DNA of 64,000 bases from an uncultured Prevotella sp. (GCA_900314995.1 OMXK01000010.1:57832-121831); one strand, 5' to 3'. Positions 7,608 through 15,526 are shown, numbered from the stretch's first letter. Translations and numbers: made by a program. The notes: generated by a model from the sequence alone, not told the origin.

Positions 7608-9767
7608 ATGAAAGTTTATCAGACAAACGAAATCAAGAACATTGCACTGCTTGGCAGTGCGGGTAGCGGCAAGACAACTCTTGCCGAGTCAATGGTCTAC
7701 GAAGCTGGCATCATCAAGCGCCGCGGTACCGTAGAGGGTAAGAACACCATGAGCGATTATTTCCCTGTTGAACAGGAATATGGCTACTCGGTGTTCTCTA
7801 CTGTTTTTCATGTGGAGTGGAATAACAAGAAGCTCAACATCATCGACTGTCCGGGTTCTGACGACTTTGTGGGTGGTGCCATCACTGCCCTGAATGTGAC
7901 AGACCAGGCTGTTCTCCTCATCAACGGCCAGTATGGTCCTGAAGTAGGTACGATGAACGCCTTCCGCAACACGGAGAAACTGAAGAAGCCCGTCATTTTC
8001 CTGGTCAACCAGTTGGATCGCGATAACTGCGACTTCGATCAGATCCTGAACCAGCTGAAGGAGGTTTATGGCCCCAACTGTGTTCCCGTGCAGTATCCTA
8101 TCGCCACAGGTGCCGGCTTCAACAGCGTCATCGACGTGCTGCTGATGAAGAAGTACTCTTGGAAGCCCGAGGGCGGTGCGCCTATCATCGAGGATATTCC
8201 TGCCGATCAGATGGAGAAGGCCAAGGAGTGGAAGGCTGCGCTTGTAGAGGCTGCCGCTGCTGGTGACGACACACTGATGGAGAAGTTCTTCGAGAGCGAG
8301 GATCTCAGCGAGGACGAGATGCGTGAGGGTATCCGTAAGGGTCTTGTTACCCGTTCTATCTTCCCGGTATTCTGCGTGTGCGCAGGTCGTGACATGGGTG
8401 TGCGCCGCCTGATGGAGTTCCTCGGCAATGTGGTTCCTTTCGTCAGCGAGATGCCTGTTGTCAAGAATGCTGCCGGCAAGGATGTGCCTGCAGATGCTTC
8501 TGCGCCGACATCACTTTATTTCTTCAAGACTGGTGTTGAGCCTCATATCGGTGAGGTACAGTACTTTAAGGTGATGAGCGGTATCGTGAAGAGTGGTGAC
8601 GACCTGACAAATGCCGACCGTGGTTCCAAGGAGCGTATCGGTACCTTGTATGCCTGTGCAGGCGCCAACCGTATTCAGGTCGATCAGCTTGTAGCCGGCG
8701 ATATCGGCTGTACCGTGAAACTGAAGGATGTCAAGACGGGTAATACCCTGAATGGCAAGGATGTTGATAATAAGTTCGACTTCATCAAGTATCCTAACTC
8801 CAAGTTCTCTCGTGCCATCAAGGCTGTGAACGAGGCAGAGACTGAGAAGATGATGGCTGCACTGGCCAAGATGCGCCAGGAGGATCCCACATGGGTTGTC
8901 GAGCAGTCAAAGGAACTCCGTCAGATCATTGTTCACGGACAGGGTGAGTTCCACCTGCGTACCTTGAAGTGGCGTATGGAGAACAACGAGAAGATTCAGA
9001 TCGAGTATATCGAACCGAAGATTCCTTATCGTGAGACCATCACGAAGATGGCCCGTGCCGACTATCGTCACAAGAAGCAGTCGGGTGGTGCAGGTCAGTT
9101 TGGTGAGGTTCATCTGATTGTTGAGCCTTATCAGGAAGGCATGGAGGATCCCGTAAGCTTCAAGATCAACGGCCAGGAGTTCAAGATGAACATCAAGGGT
9201 AAGGAAGAGATTGATCTGGAGTGGGGCGGTAAGCTCGTATTCATCAACTCTGTTGTTGGTGGCGCCATCGACCTCCGTTTCATGCCAGCCATCCTGAAGG
9301 GTGTGATGGAGCGTATGGAGCAGGGCCCGCTGACAGGTTCTTATGCCCGCGACGTCCGCGTTATCGTCTACGATGGTAAGATGCACCCGGTAGATTCTAA
9401 CGAGCTCTCGTTCATGCTTGCTGCGCGTAACGCCTTCTCTGCAGCATTCAAGGAGGCAGGTCCAAAGGTGCTTGAGCCGATCTATGACCTGGAGGTGCTC
9501 GTGCCTGGCGACTACATGGGTGATGTGATGTCTGATCTGCAGGGTCGCCGTGCCATCATCATGGGTATGGATTCTGAGGCAGGCTATCAGAAACTGTCAG
9601 CCAAGATTCCGCTCAAGGAACTCTCCAGCTATTCTATCGCTCTGAGCTCTCTGACTGGTGGCCGTGCATCATTCTCTACCAAGTTCGCTTCCTACGAGCT
9701 CGTACCGAATGATATCCAGCAGGCTCTGATCAAGCAGCATGAGGAAGAGATGAAGGAAGAAGATTAA
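7608..9767 (+). CDS. EF-G paralogue (EF-G2-like) lacking the catalytic histidine
   Basis: A 719-residue translation factor with the full EF-G domain order. The P-loop GSAGSGKTT (residues 16-24) is intact and G4 reads NQLD. The G3 motif, normally DTPGHVDF, reads DCPGSDDF (residues 80-87): the histidine that activates water for GTP hydrolysis is Ser84. The switch I signature RGITI is replaced by YGYSV. Bacteroides thetaiotaomicron has a paralogue, EF-G2, reported to support translocation without GTPase activity, and this protein fits that type. Ribosome-contacting domains III-V are present, including GGAGQFGEV. It is monocistronic, ended by the terminator at 9795. Confidence 0.92.
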   Translation: MKVYQTNEIKNIALLGSAGSGKTTLAESMVYEAGIIKRRGTVEGKNTMSDYFPVEQEYGYSVFSTVFHVEWNNKKLNIIDCPGSDDFVGGAITALNVTDQAVLLINGQYGPEVGTMNAFRNTEKLKKPVIFLVNQLDRDNCDFDQILNQLKEVYGPNCVPVQYPIATGAGFNSVIDVLLMKKYSWKPEGGAPIIEDIPADQMEKAKEWKAALVEAAAAGDDTLMEKFFESEDLSEDEMREGIRKGLVTRSIFPVFCVCAGRDMGVRRLMEFLGNVVPFVSEMPVVKNAAGKDVPADASAPTSLYFFKTGVEPHIGEVQYFKVMSGIVKSGDDLTNADRGSKERIGTLYACAGANRIQVDQLVAGDIGCTVKLKDVKTGNTLNGKDVDNKFDFIKYPNSKFSRAIKAVNEAETEKMMAALAKMRQEDPTWVVEQSKELRQIIVHGQGEFHLRTLKWRMENNEKIQIEYIEPKIPYRETITKMARADYRHKKQSGGAGQFGEVHLIVEPYQEGMEDPVSFKINGQEFKMNIKGKEEIDLEWGGKLVFINSVVGGAIDLRFMPAILKGVMERMEQGPLTGSYARDVRVIVYDGKMHPVDSNELSFMLAARNAFSAAFKEAGPKVLEPIYDLEVLVPGDYMGDVMSDLQGRRAIIMGMDSEAGYQKLSAKIPLKELSSYSIALSSLTGGRASFSTKFASYELVPNDIQQALIKQHEEEMKEED

Positions 9768-9794
9768 TCGTTATTCTATATTCCTATTATGCGA

Positions 9795-9832
9795 AAATCC
9801 CCGTTGGCCTTCCGCCTTCGGGGATTTGTTAA
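9795..9832 (+). terminator. Intrinsic terminator after the EF-G paralogue
   Basis: The arms AAATCCCCG (9795-9803) and CGGGGATTT (9819-9827) form a 9-bp stem with a 15-base loop. A T-rich stretch follows. It lies 27 bases after the stop codon. Confidence 0.8.
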
Positions 9833-9907
9833 TTGCTATAAATCAACTAAAATGAAGAATTGTGTTAATTTCTTTAAATCGCCGCAAATTAATTAACATA
9901 AAAGGCC

Positions 9908-9935
9908 TTGGTTTTTAAGAATTGTCTTAACTTTG
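9908..9935 (+). promoter_or_regulatory. Promoter of the histidine kinase gene
   Basis: The -7 box TAACTTTG is at 9928-9935, a perfect match to TAnnTTTG. A partial -33 element (TTG) is at 9908-9910, 17 bases away, shorter than the usual 20 or so. The kinase ATG is at 9957. Confidence 0.65.
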
Positions 9936-9956
9936 CGGCAGATTAGAACAGAGACA

Positions 9957-11519
9957 ATGAAGAAAAGTACGATTTGGTTGATAGCGATTATCATGGGACT
10001 CTCGTTTGTGGGACTTCTCTATCTGCAGATCTCCTATATTGAGGAGATGGCAAAGATGAAGAAGGAACAGTTCGACGAGTCGGTCAACCGTAGTCTTTAT
10101 CAGGCGTCGCGTAATCTGGAGATGAACGAGACGCTACGCTATCTGGAGAAAGATGTGAAGCAGACAGAGCGCAAGGCCTTCCACCAGGATTCTGTGATGG
10201 TCGACGGTCTTGACGGCACGATCAAGCAGAGCCATCAGTTTGCGGTGGCAGCCGACGACGGAACTGTCTATTCGAGCTTTGAGCTGAAAACTTTCGCCAT
10301 CAAGCCTTCCAATGTGCCTAAGGCGATGATTCTCCGTTCCGACAAGAGTTCAATCTCCGAGGCCTCGAAGTCGTTGCAGGAGATTGTGCGCAACCGCTAT
10401 GTTTACCAGAAGGCACTGCTCGACGAGGTGGTGTATAACATCCTGTATACAGCATCCGACAAACCTCTGAAGGAGCGTATCAACTTCAAGATGCTCGACC
10501 GTGACATCAAGGTAGAACTGATGAACAATGGCATCAACATTCCCTATCATTTCCGCGTAGAGACGGCTGATGGACGTGAGATATACCGCTGCCCGGATTA
10601 CGTAGAAGAAGGGCAGGAGTATACCTACAAACAGACGCTCTTCCGCAACGACCCCTCACCGAAGATGGGTGTGGTGAAGATCCACTTCCCCGACATGAAC
10701 TCCTATATTTTCTCCAGCGTCCGCTTCATGATTCCTGCGATGGTGTTTACGGTGGTGCTCCTTATCACCTTCCTCTTCACCATTGTCGTCATCTTCCGCC
10801 AGAAACGCTATAATGAGATCAAGAACGACTTCATCAATAATATGACCCATGAGTTGAAGACGCCTATCTCCAGCATCTCTCTGGCTGCTCAGATGCTCAA
10901 CGACGAGTCGGTAGAAAAGAGTCCTTCGATGATGAAGCATCTGGGTGGTGTCATCAACGACGAGTCAAAACGCCTGCGCTTCCTCGTGGAGAAGGTGCTG
11001 CAGATGTCGATGTTCGACAGAAAGACTGCAACGTTCAAGAAGAAGGAGCTGGATCTCAACGAGTTACTCGAGACGATCTCCGCTAGTTTCTCCCTCCGCG
11101 TGGAGCATACTGGTGGTAAGATCTATACGGAGATCGAAGCGGTTGATTCAGCCATCTATGTCGATGAAGTGCATTTCCAGAATGCGATTACCAACCTGCT
11201 TGATAATGCAGTCAAGTATCGCAAGCCGGAGGAGCCGCTCAACCTGTATATCAAGACCTGGAACGAGAAAGACCGCCTCTGTTTCTCCATCCGTGACACA
11301 GGTCTCGGAATCAAGAAGGAGAACGTCAAGAAGATTTTCGACAAGTTCTACCGCGTGCATACCGGTAATGTCCACGATGTCAAGGGCTTCGGCCTCGGAC
11401 TGGCATACGTGAAGAAGATCATCACCCTCCACGAAGGCGATATCAAGTGCGAGAGCGAGTTGGGCAAGGGTACCACCTTCACCATCACGTTGCCGGTACT
11501 GAAAGAAGATAATTCATAG
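9957..11519 (+). CDS. rprX: Sensor histidine kinase, RprX-like
   Basis: A 520-residue membrane kinase. A first transmembrane helix lies at residues 5-25 and a second near 260-285. They enclose a sensor region of about 230 residues. The phosphoacceptor motif MTHELKTPISS follows, then N, G1 and G2 boxes (NLLDNAVKY, DTGLGI, GFGLGLAYV) of the HATPase domain. The frame extends to a TTG at 9933, but that codon lies inside the promoter -7 box, so the ATG at 9957 is chosen. It is followed after 26 bases by an OmpR-type regulator, the order of RprX/RprY in Bacteroides. The signal sensed is not evident. Confidence 0.88.
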   Translation: MKKSTIWLIAIIMGLSFVGLLYLQISYIEEMAKMKKEQFDESVNRSLYQASRNLEMNETLRYLEKDVKQTERKAFHQDSVMVDGLDGTIKQSHQFAVAADDGTVYSSFELKTFAIKPSNVPKAMILRSDKSSISEASKSLQEIVRNRYVYQKALLDEVVYNILYTASDKPLKERINFKMLDRDIKVELMNNGINIPYHFRVETADGREIYRCPDYVEEGQEYTYKQTLFRNDPSPKMGVVKIHFPDMNSYIFSSVRFMIPAMVFTVVLLITFLFTIVVIFRQKRYNEIKNDFINNMTHELKTPISSISLAAQMLNDESVEKSPSMMKHLGGVINDESKRLRFLVEKVLQMSMFDRKTATFKKKELDLNELLETISASFSLRVEHTGGKIYTEIEAVDSAIYVDEVHFQNAITNLLDNAVKYRKPEEPLNLYIKTWNEKDRLCFSIRDTGLGIKKENVKKIFDKFYRVHTGNVHDVKGFGLGLAYVKKIITLHEGDIKCESELGKGTTFTITLPVLKEDNS

Positions 11520-11545
11520 TATTAACAATTTAAATAGAAACAATT

Positions 11546-12244
11546 ATGGACGACAAACTGAAAATTTTGCTTTGCGAGGACGATGAGAACCTCGGAATGC
11601 TGCTCCGTGAGTATTTGCAGGCTAAAGGCTATATAGCCGAGCTCTGCGCCGATGGCGAGGCTGGCTTCAAGGCTTTCCTGAAGACCAAGTTCGACATCTG
11701 TGTACTCGACGTGATGATGCCCAAGAAAGACGGTTTCACCCTGGCTCAGGAGATCCGCTCAGCCAATGCTGATGTACCTGTCATCTTCCTCACAGCCAAG
11801 ACGTTGAAGGAGGATATCCTTGAGGGCTTTAAGATTGGTGCCGACGATTATATCACCAAACCCTTCTCTATGGAGGAGCTCGTATTCCGTATTGAGGCTA
11901 TTCTGCGTCGTACAAAGGGTAAGAAGACCAAGGAGTCTACCGTCTACCGTATCGGTAAGTTCATCTTCGACACCCAGAAGCAACTGCTCAGCATCGGTGA
12001 GAAGCAGACGAAGCTCACCACCAAGGAGAACGAACTGCTGGCTCTGCTTTGCAGCCACTCAAATGAGATCCTGCAGCGCGACTTTGCCCTGAAGACCATT
12101 TGGATCGACGATAACTATTTCAACGCCCGCTCGATGGATGTGTATATCACCAAGCTGCGTAAGCATCTGAAGGACGATGATCAGATCGAAATCATCAATA
12201 TCCACGGCAAGGGTTACAAACTCATCACTCCAGAGGAGGAGTAA
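11546..12244 (+). CDS. rprY: OmpR-family response regulator, RprY-like
   Basis: A 232-residue response regulator. The receiver domain spans residues 1-120 with the acidic pair CEDDE, the phosphoacceptor Asp in CVLDVMMPKKDG, Thr in FLTAK and Lys in YITKPFS. A winged-helix DNA-binding domain follows at about 135-230, ending with the GKGYKL motif. Its partner kinase is immediately upstream, so both are probably one transcript. The regulated genes cannot be read from this window. Confidence 0.92.
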   Translation: MDDKLKILLCEDDENLGMLLREYLQAKGYIAELCADGEAGFKAFLKTKFDICVLDVMMPKKDGFTLAQEIRSANADVPVIFLTAKTLKEDILEGFKIGADDYITKPFSMEELVFRIEAILRRTKGKKTKESTVYRIGKFIFDTQKQLLSIGEKQTKLTTKENELLALLCSHSNEILQRDFALKTIWIDDNYFNARSMDVYITKLRKHLKDDDQIEIINIHGKGYKLITPEEE

Positions 12245-12277
12245 TTAGTAGAGAGAGGGGAGAGGAGAGAGAATAGT

Positions 12278-12457
12278 ATGAAGGCTCTTGGAAACTATTT
12301 GGGATTGGCGTTAGTTTTGGCTGGCGCCATCCTTTTGATGGTCGCTTATTGGGTTGGTTGGACATCCTCCAACCTCGTGCTGTCGGGTGGCCTCCTGCTT
12401 GTCGTTTTGGGAGCCATTCTTCACATCCGGGCCCAGAAAAAAGGTGAAAAGTATTAA
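12278..12457 (+). CDS. Small two-helix membrane protein (59 residues)
   Basis: An open frame of 59 codons starting MKALGNYLGL at ATG 12278 and ending KKGEKY before TAA 12455-12457. Two hydrophobic segments (about residues 7-26 and 32-50) are joined by a short WVGWTSSN loop. The tail is basic, which predicts an inner-membrane hairpin with the C-terminus in the cytoplasm. It lies between rprY and rpsF on the same strand, after a purine-rich GAGAGAGGGG tract. No family is recognised. The hydrophobic pattern and the clean fit between flanking genes support coding, but a conservation test is needed. Confidence 0.6.
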   Translation: MKALGNYLGLALVLAGAILLMVAYWVGWTSSNLVLSGGLLLVVLGAILHIRAQKKGEKY

Positions 12458-12478
12458 ATATTCTTAAATTACACCTTT

Positions 12479-12507
12479 CTCTCCGCTCTCCGCTCTCCAC
12501 TCTCCGC
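12479..12507. repeat. Four tandem CTCTCCG 7-mers
   Basis: Four copies of CTCTCCG, the third reading CTCTCCA, run head to tail just before the rpsF promoter. A purine-rich tract of GAGAG/GGAGA units at 12250-12271 is roughly complementary to it, so the transcript through the 59-residue gene could pair its two flanks. Confidence 0.7.
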
Positions 12508-12516
12508 TAAAATTAG

Positions 12517-12524
12517 TACCTTTG
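12517..12524 (+). promoter_or_regulatory. Promoter -7 box of the rpsF operon
   Basis: TACCTTTG matches TAnnTTTG exactly and lies 47 bases before the rpsF ATG. No clear TTTG is found 20 bases upstream, where the CTCTCCG repeats lie. Confidence 0.65.
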
Positions 12525-12570
12525 CACCCGCTTTTCGAAGCACATTATTAATTTTTTATTTATTAAAAGT

Positions 12571-12915
12571 ATGAATCAATACGAAACCGTTTTCATTTTA
12601 ACTCCCGTTTTGTCTGATGAACAGATGAAGGAAACGGCCGCAAAATTCAAGAAGGTTCTGACCGATAAGGGTGCAGAGATTCTCAATGAAGAGGCCTGGG
12701 GATTGAAGAAGATGGCTTATGCTATTCAGAAGAAGTCTACAGGTTTCTACTGCCTCGTAGAGTTCAAGGCTGAGCCAGAAGTGATCAAAGTACTGGAGAC
12801 CGCTTTCCGTCGTGACGAGAAGGTGATTCGTTTCCAGACCGTTAAACTTGACAAGTATGCCGTTGAGTACGCCGAGAAGCGTCGCGCAAAGCTTGGTAAA
12901 AAAGAGGAGGCTTAA
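12571..12915 (+). CDS. rpsF: 30S ribosomal protein S6
   Basis: A 114-residue protein matching S6: it starts [14 protein letters not shown] and contains [13 protein letters not shown] and the VIRFQTVKL strand. S6 binds 16S rRNA together with S18. It heads the rpsF-rpsR-rplI operon, with its own -7 box upstream. The lysine-rich tail ([12 protein letters not shown]) is an ordinary feature. Confidence 0.97.
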   Translation: MNQYETVFILTPVLSDEQMKETAAKFKKVLTDKGAEILNEEAWGLKKMAYAIQKKSTGFYCLVEFKAEPEVIKVLETAFRRDEKVIRFQTVKLDKYAVEYAEKRRAKLGKKEEA

Positions 12916-12918
12916 ATT

Positions 12919-13185
12919 ATGGCACAGGAAACAGAAATCCGTTACCTCAACGCTCCTTCTATCGACACGAAGAAGAAGAAGTACTGCCGTTTCAAGAAGA
13001 GCGGTATCAAGTACATCGACTACAAAGATCCCGAGTTCCTGAAGAAGTTCCTGAACGAGCAGGGTAAGATTCTTCCCCGCCGCATCACAGGTACCTCTCT
13101 GAAGTATCAGCGCCGTGTGGCTCAGGCTGTAAAGCGTGCCCGCCAGATTGCCCTGCTGCCTTATGTAACTGATTTGATGAAGTAA
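12919..13185 (+). CDS. rpsR: 30S ribosomal protein S18
   Basis: An 88-residue S18 protein. The family core is clear: [36 protein letters not shown] and [14 protein letters not shown]18 forms a heterodimer with S6 on the small subunit platform. The gene begins three bases after rpsF, giving stoichiometric expression. Confidence 0.97.
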   Translation: MAQETEIRYLNAPSIDTKKKKYCRFKKSGIKYIDYKDPEFLKKFLNEQGKILPRRITGTSLKYQRRVAQAVKRARQIALLPYVTDLMK

Positions 13186-13204
13186 TTAAGGAGGACGCAA
13201 GATT

Positions 13205-13792
13205 ATGGAAATTATACTGAAAGAAGATATTATCGGTCTGGGATTTAAGAACGATATTGTAAATGTGAAGTCAGGCTATGGCCGCAACTACCTCATTCCT
13301 CAGGGAAAGGGCGTGATTGCTTCTCCTTCAGCCAAGAAGATTCTCGCAGAGAACCTGAAGCAGCAGGCTCATAAGCTGGCTGCCCTGAAGGCTGCTGCCG
13401 AGGAGAAGGCTGCACAGATCAATGGTGTTGCCCTCGAGATTGCCGCTAAGGTGAGTGCTACCGGTCAGCTCTACGGTTCTGTTGGCGCCGCTCAGGTTGC
13501 TGAGGAGCTCGCAAAGCTCGGTAAGGAGGTTGATCGCAAGATCATCACCATGAAGGATGCCAAGAAGGTTGGCGACTATGTGGCTCTCGTTCACTTCCAC
13601 AAAGAGGTGACTGTTGAGATCCCCGTGAAGGTTGTAGCTGAGAATGCTGCTGAGCTGAAGGCTGCTGCCGAGGCTGAGGCTGCCATCAAGGCTGCTGCCG
13701 ATGCCAAGAAGGCTGCTGCTGAGGCTGCTGAGGCAGAGGCTCCCGCTGAGGAGGCTGAGGCCGCAGAGGAGGAAGCTCCCGCTGAGGCATAA
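13205..13792 (+). CDS. rplI: 50S ribosomal protein L9 with an extended acidic tail
   Basis: Residues 1-150 are a normal L9: MEIILKEDIIGLGFKND, the GYGRNYLIPQGKG motif, a long central helix and a C-terminal 23S-binding domain ending in VEIPVKVV. About 45 extra residues follow, built almost entirely of Ala, Glu and Lys (AAEAEAAIKAAADAKK and similar), so the protein is 195 rather than about 150 residues. An unusually strong Shine-Dalgarno, AAGGAGG at 13187-13193, fixes the start. It is last in the operon, before the terminator at 13870. Confidence 0.95.
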   Translation: MEIILKEDIIGLGFKNDIVNVKSGYGRNYLIPQGKGVIASPSAKKILAENLKQQAHKLAALKAAAEEKAAQINGVALEIAAKVSATGQLYGSVGAAQVAEELAKLGKEVDRKIITMKDAKKVGDYVALVHFHKEVTVEIPVKVVAENAAELKAAAEAEAAIKAAADAKKAAAEAAEAEAPAEEAEAAEEEAPAEA

Positions 13793-13869
13793 TCCTATCG
13801 CATATTTTAAATCAAAACAATTAATAATTAATCACTGCTGTAAGGCATCATTATTTATTACAACGCAGC

Positions 13870-13905
13870 GTCCCGATGATCCTCCACGACCATCGGGACT
13901 TTGTT
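13870..13905 (+). terminator. Intrinsic terminator of the ribosomal operon
   Basis: GTCCCGATG (13870-13878) and CATCGGGAC (13891-13899) form a perfect 9-bp stem followed by TTTGTTTG. Confidence 0.85.
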
Positions 13906-13971
13906 TGTTCAAGATTGTATATTGGTATTTCACGGGTAACCCTCTCGAAGAGAGCCGTGTCATCCGCATCA

Positions 13972-14007
13972 CCTTTCACTGGGGTCATGTCTGACCCCAG
14001 CGAAAGG
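13972..14007. repeat. GGGGTC-type intergenic palindrome
   Basis: The arms CCTTTCACTGGGGTCA and TGACCCCAGCGAAAGG are complementary except for one A/C pair and have a 4-base loop. Its core belongs to the same family as palindromes at 20706, 26376 and 48295. It lies between the rplI terminator and the toxin-antitoxin pair. No long T run follows, so a terminator role is uncertain. Confidence 0.75.
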
Positions 14008-14054
14008 CCCCACCGCAAAATAGACGTCAAGTATGAGTCCCCGTGACTATCATT

Positions 14055-14363
14055 TTAGCCGATTGCCAGAGACTGTGTTACCTCAAAGCGTAAGCCGAGG
14101 GCACTGAGGATGCGGAGAAACATGCCAGCCCCGGGTTCTACACTACCGTTCTCAATGCGAGAGATATATGACTTGTTGGTCCCCACGCGCTGAGCCAGTT
14201 CCTGCTGGGTGACCTTCTCGCGCTTCCTGGCATCGCTGATAATCTGGCCGACACAATAGGCGTAGGCTTCCTTGCGGAATGCTTCGCGCTCTGGTGTTCC
14301 CACCTTTCCGTAGCGTTCATCCATCATGGCGTCAACGCTCATTATGTCATCTCTTTGCTGCAT
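14055..14363 (-). CDS. HigA-like helix-turn-helix antitoxin
   Basis: A 102-residue protein with an Xre-type helix-turn-helix in its second half: VTQQELAQRVGTNKSYISRIENG, followed by LRILSALGLRFEV. The gene follows and overlaps a RelE/HigB-like toxin gene by 17 bases, the toxin-first order of HigBA-type modules. Such antitoxins bind both the toxin and their own promoter. The start at 14363 is the first ATG; a second Met (MMDERYGK) lies a few codons in. The protein resembles chromosomal HigA-type partners. Confidence 0.82.
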   Translation of the reverse strand: MQQRDDIMSVDAMMDERYGKVGTPEREAFRKEAYAYCVGQIISDARKREKVTQQELAQRVGTNKSYISRIENGSVEPGAGMFLRILSALGLRFEVTQSLAIG

Positions 14364-14682
14364 AATATTCCTTTTTTAATTGTATTGCCTTGTTAATCTC
14401 GCTCTGCGGTGTCTTTTGCGACTTCTTCTGAAATCCATTGAATAGCATTACCACATTACCATCGTCGAAGATGAAGAACACCCGGAAGATGTTGCCGCCA
14501 TGTTCTGCCCTCAGCTCGAAAATCTCGTCGCGCAGGTATTTGACGAACTTGGCATTGACTCGTTCCTGTGTCTTCAGCATATCAATAACGTAGAACACTT
14601 TTCTGGCTTCGGCTTCAGCCAGTGAACTGATAAAGTCCCTGAAGTAGTTCTTGTATGCTGATATGGTTCTTTCGGCTTTCAT
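14347..14682 (-). CDS. HigB/Gp49-like RelE-superfamily toxin
   Basis: About 111 residues starting MKAERTISAYKNYF at ATG 14682. The frame is open to a TTG at 14718, but the promoter -7 box lies between, so the inner ATG is chosen. The RelE-fold pattern is visible: YLRDEIFELRAEHGGNIFRVFFIFDDGNVVMLFNGFQKKSQKTP, with the family's basic KKSQKTP motif. Toxins of this Gp49-like group cut mRNA on the ribosome. It overlaps the antitoxin gene downstream. With the -7 box only five bases before the ATG, the mRNA is likely nearly leaderless. Confidence 0.84.
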   Translation of the reverse strand: MKAERTISAYKNYFRDFISSLAEAEARKVFYVIDMLKTQERVNAKFVKYLRDEIFELRAEHGGNIFRVFFIFDDGNVVMLFNGFQKKSQKTPQSEINKAIQLKKEYYAAKR

Positions 14683-14687
14683 GGCTG

Positions 14688-14695
14688 CAAATATA
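14688..14695 (-). promoter_or_regulatory. Promoter -7 box of the toxin-antitoxin pair
   Basis: On the minus strand TATATTTG ends five bases before the toxin ATG. A GTTG lies about 20 bases further upstream (14716-14719). The short distance implies a very short or absent leader. Confidence 0.6.
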
Positions 14696-14840
14696 CAAAA
14701 AGTTTTCAAATCAGGCAACTTTTATATAAGATATTTTTGGTTTACATTCGTTTTTTATGAATAATATGTATCATCTGGCGTTTGAATTCTCCAGTAAGAC
14801 GGATGTGAGAGCGGCTTTTGTTTTATACAAACATAAAAAA

Positions 14841-14864
14841 GAGAGGCTTTCGGCCTCTCTTTTT
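14841..14864. terminator. Bidirectional terminator after the tRNA genes
   Basis: GAGAGGC (14841-14847) and GCCTCTC (14853-14859) form a stem with a 5-base loop, flanked by six A on one side and five T on the other. It can end minus-strand transcription from the two tRNA genes. Confidence 0.82.
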
Positions 14865-14865
14865 G

Positions 14866-14937
14866 TAGTCGATAGGGGAATCGAACCCCTATGCCAAGAT
14901 TGAGAATCTTGTATCCTAACCATTAGATGAATCGACC
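14866..14937 (-). tRNA. tRNA-Glu (anticodon CUC)
   Basis: Read on the minus strand, GGTCGAT pairs with ATCGACT to close the acceptor stem (one G-U pair). The D arm contains CTAATGGTTAGGAT, typical of Glu tRNAs. The anticodon loop TTCTCAA gives CTC, which reads GAG. The T arm is GGGGT-TCGATTC-CCCTA-like. CCA is not encoded. It follows tRNA-Ser and precedes the terminator, so both probably come from the promoter at 15095. Confidence 0.92.
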
Positions 14938-14976
14938 ATCCTGTTAGTGTGCGTTCGCAGAGAAATCCCCTCGGTG

Positions 14977-15063
14977 CGGAAGGAGGGGGATTCGAACCCC
15001 CGGTACGGGAACCCGTACGGCAGTTTAGCAAACTGCTGGTTTCAGCCACTCACTTTAAGCTTC
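14977..15063 (-). tRNA. tRNA-Ser (anticodon GCU) with an abnormal 5' end
   Basis: The 3' two-thirds is a convincing serine tRNA: D loop GAGTGGCTGAA, anticodon arm GCAGT-TTGCTAA-ACTGC (GCT), a long variable arm (GTACGGG/CCCGTAC), T arm GGGGG-TTCGAAT-CCCCC, 3' acceptor strand TCCTTCC and discriminator G. The 5' acceptor strand should read GGAAGGA, but the expected position reads GAAGCTT and position 8 is A instead of the near-universal T. A good promoter lies just upstream. It may be a damaged gene or pseudogene; the interval was set by counting 13 positions back from the D loop. Confidence 0.6.
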
Positions 15064-15094
15064 AACCGTGGGGTTATCTCCTTGATTGCGGGTG

Positions 15095-15126
15095 CAAAGG
15101 TACAAACATTTTTTCGTTCCACCAAA
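15095..15126 (-). promoter_or_regulatory. Promoter of the tRNA-Ser/tRNA-Glu unit
   Basis: On the minus strand TTTG (15126-15123), 20 bases, then TACCTTTG (15102-15095): a full-consensus Bacteroidota promoter about 32 bases before the expected tRNA-Ser 5' end. Confidence 0.75.
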
Positions 15127-15163
15127 TGTTTCGGCATTTTTTTTACGAAATACCGCAAAATTG

Positions 15164-15526
15164 TTACTTGAAGGCCACTATCGAGGCCAATTTCTCATCG
15201 AGATAGAACGTATTCGACAGTGTATCGCCGTCTTTCACATACTGCATGCGCAGGTAGATGAGGTCGCCTTGGGGTATCTCACCATACTTGATGCCCTTCT
15301 TGAATCCCTGGGCTCCGCGCTGGCGCATCACCGTGATCAGTGAGTCGCTGATGTGGCGGGTGGTGCCGATGTCGGCAAAGTCGCGATCCGTGATCTTCTC
15401 CGGCTGCTCCATGTTGTCTTCGACGAAGGCCTTCGCGGTCTGCTCGGCCTTGTATTGCTGTCCGCACGAGGCGAACAGCAACAGACAGGCCACTACACCT
15501 ATTATAATATACGCGCGCGAGTTCAT
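15164..15526 (-). CDS. Small lipoprotein of unknown function
   Basis: A 120-residue protein with a lipoprotein signal: MNSRAYIIIGVVACLL followed by the lipobox FASC, cysteine near residue 21. The mature part, about 100 residues, is hydrophilic and contains DRDFADIGTTRHISDS and a tail VKDGDTLSNTFYLDEK. Its start overlaps the pepD stop by four bases (ATGA), so the two are translated from one message. The family is not recognised; similar small lipoproteins are common in Bacteroidales. Confidence 0.82.
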   Translation of the reverse strand: MNSRAYIIIGVVACLLLFASCGQQYKAEQTAKAFVEDNMEQPEKITDRDFADIGTTRHISDSLITVMRQRGAQGFKKGIKYGEIPQGDLIYLRMQYVKDGDTLSNTFYLDEKLASIVAFK

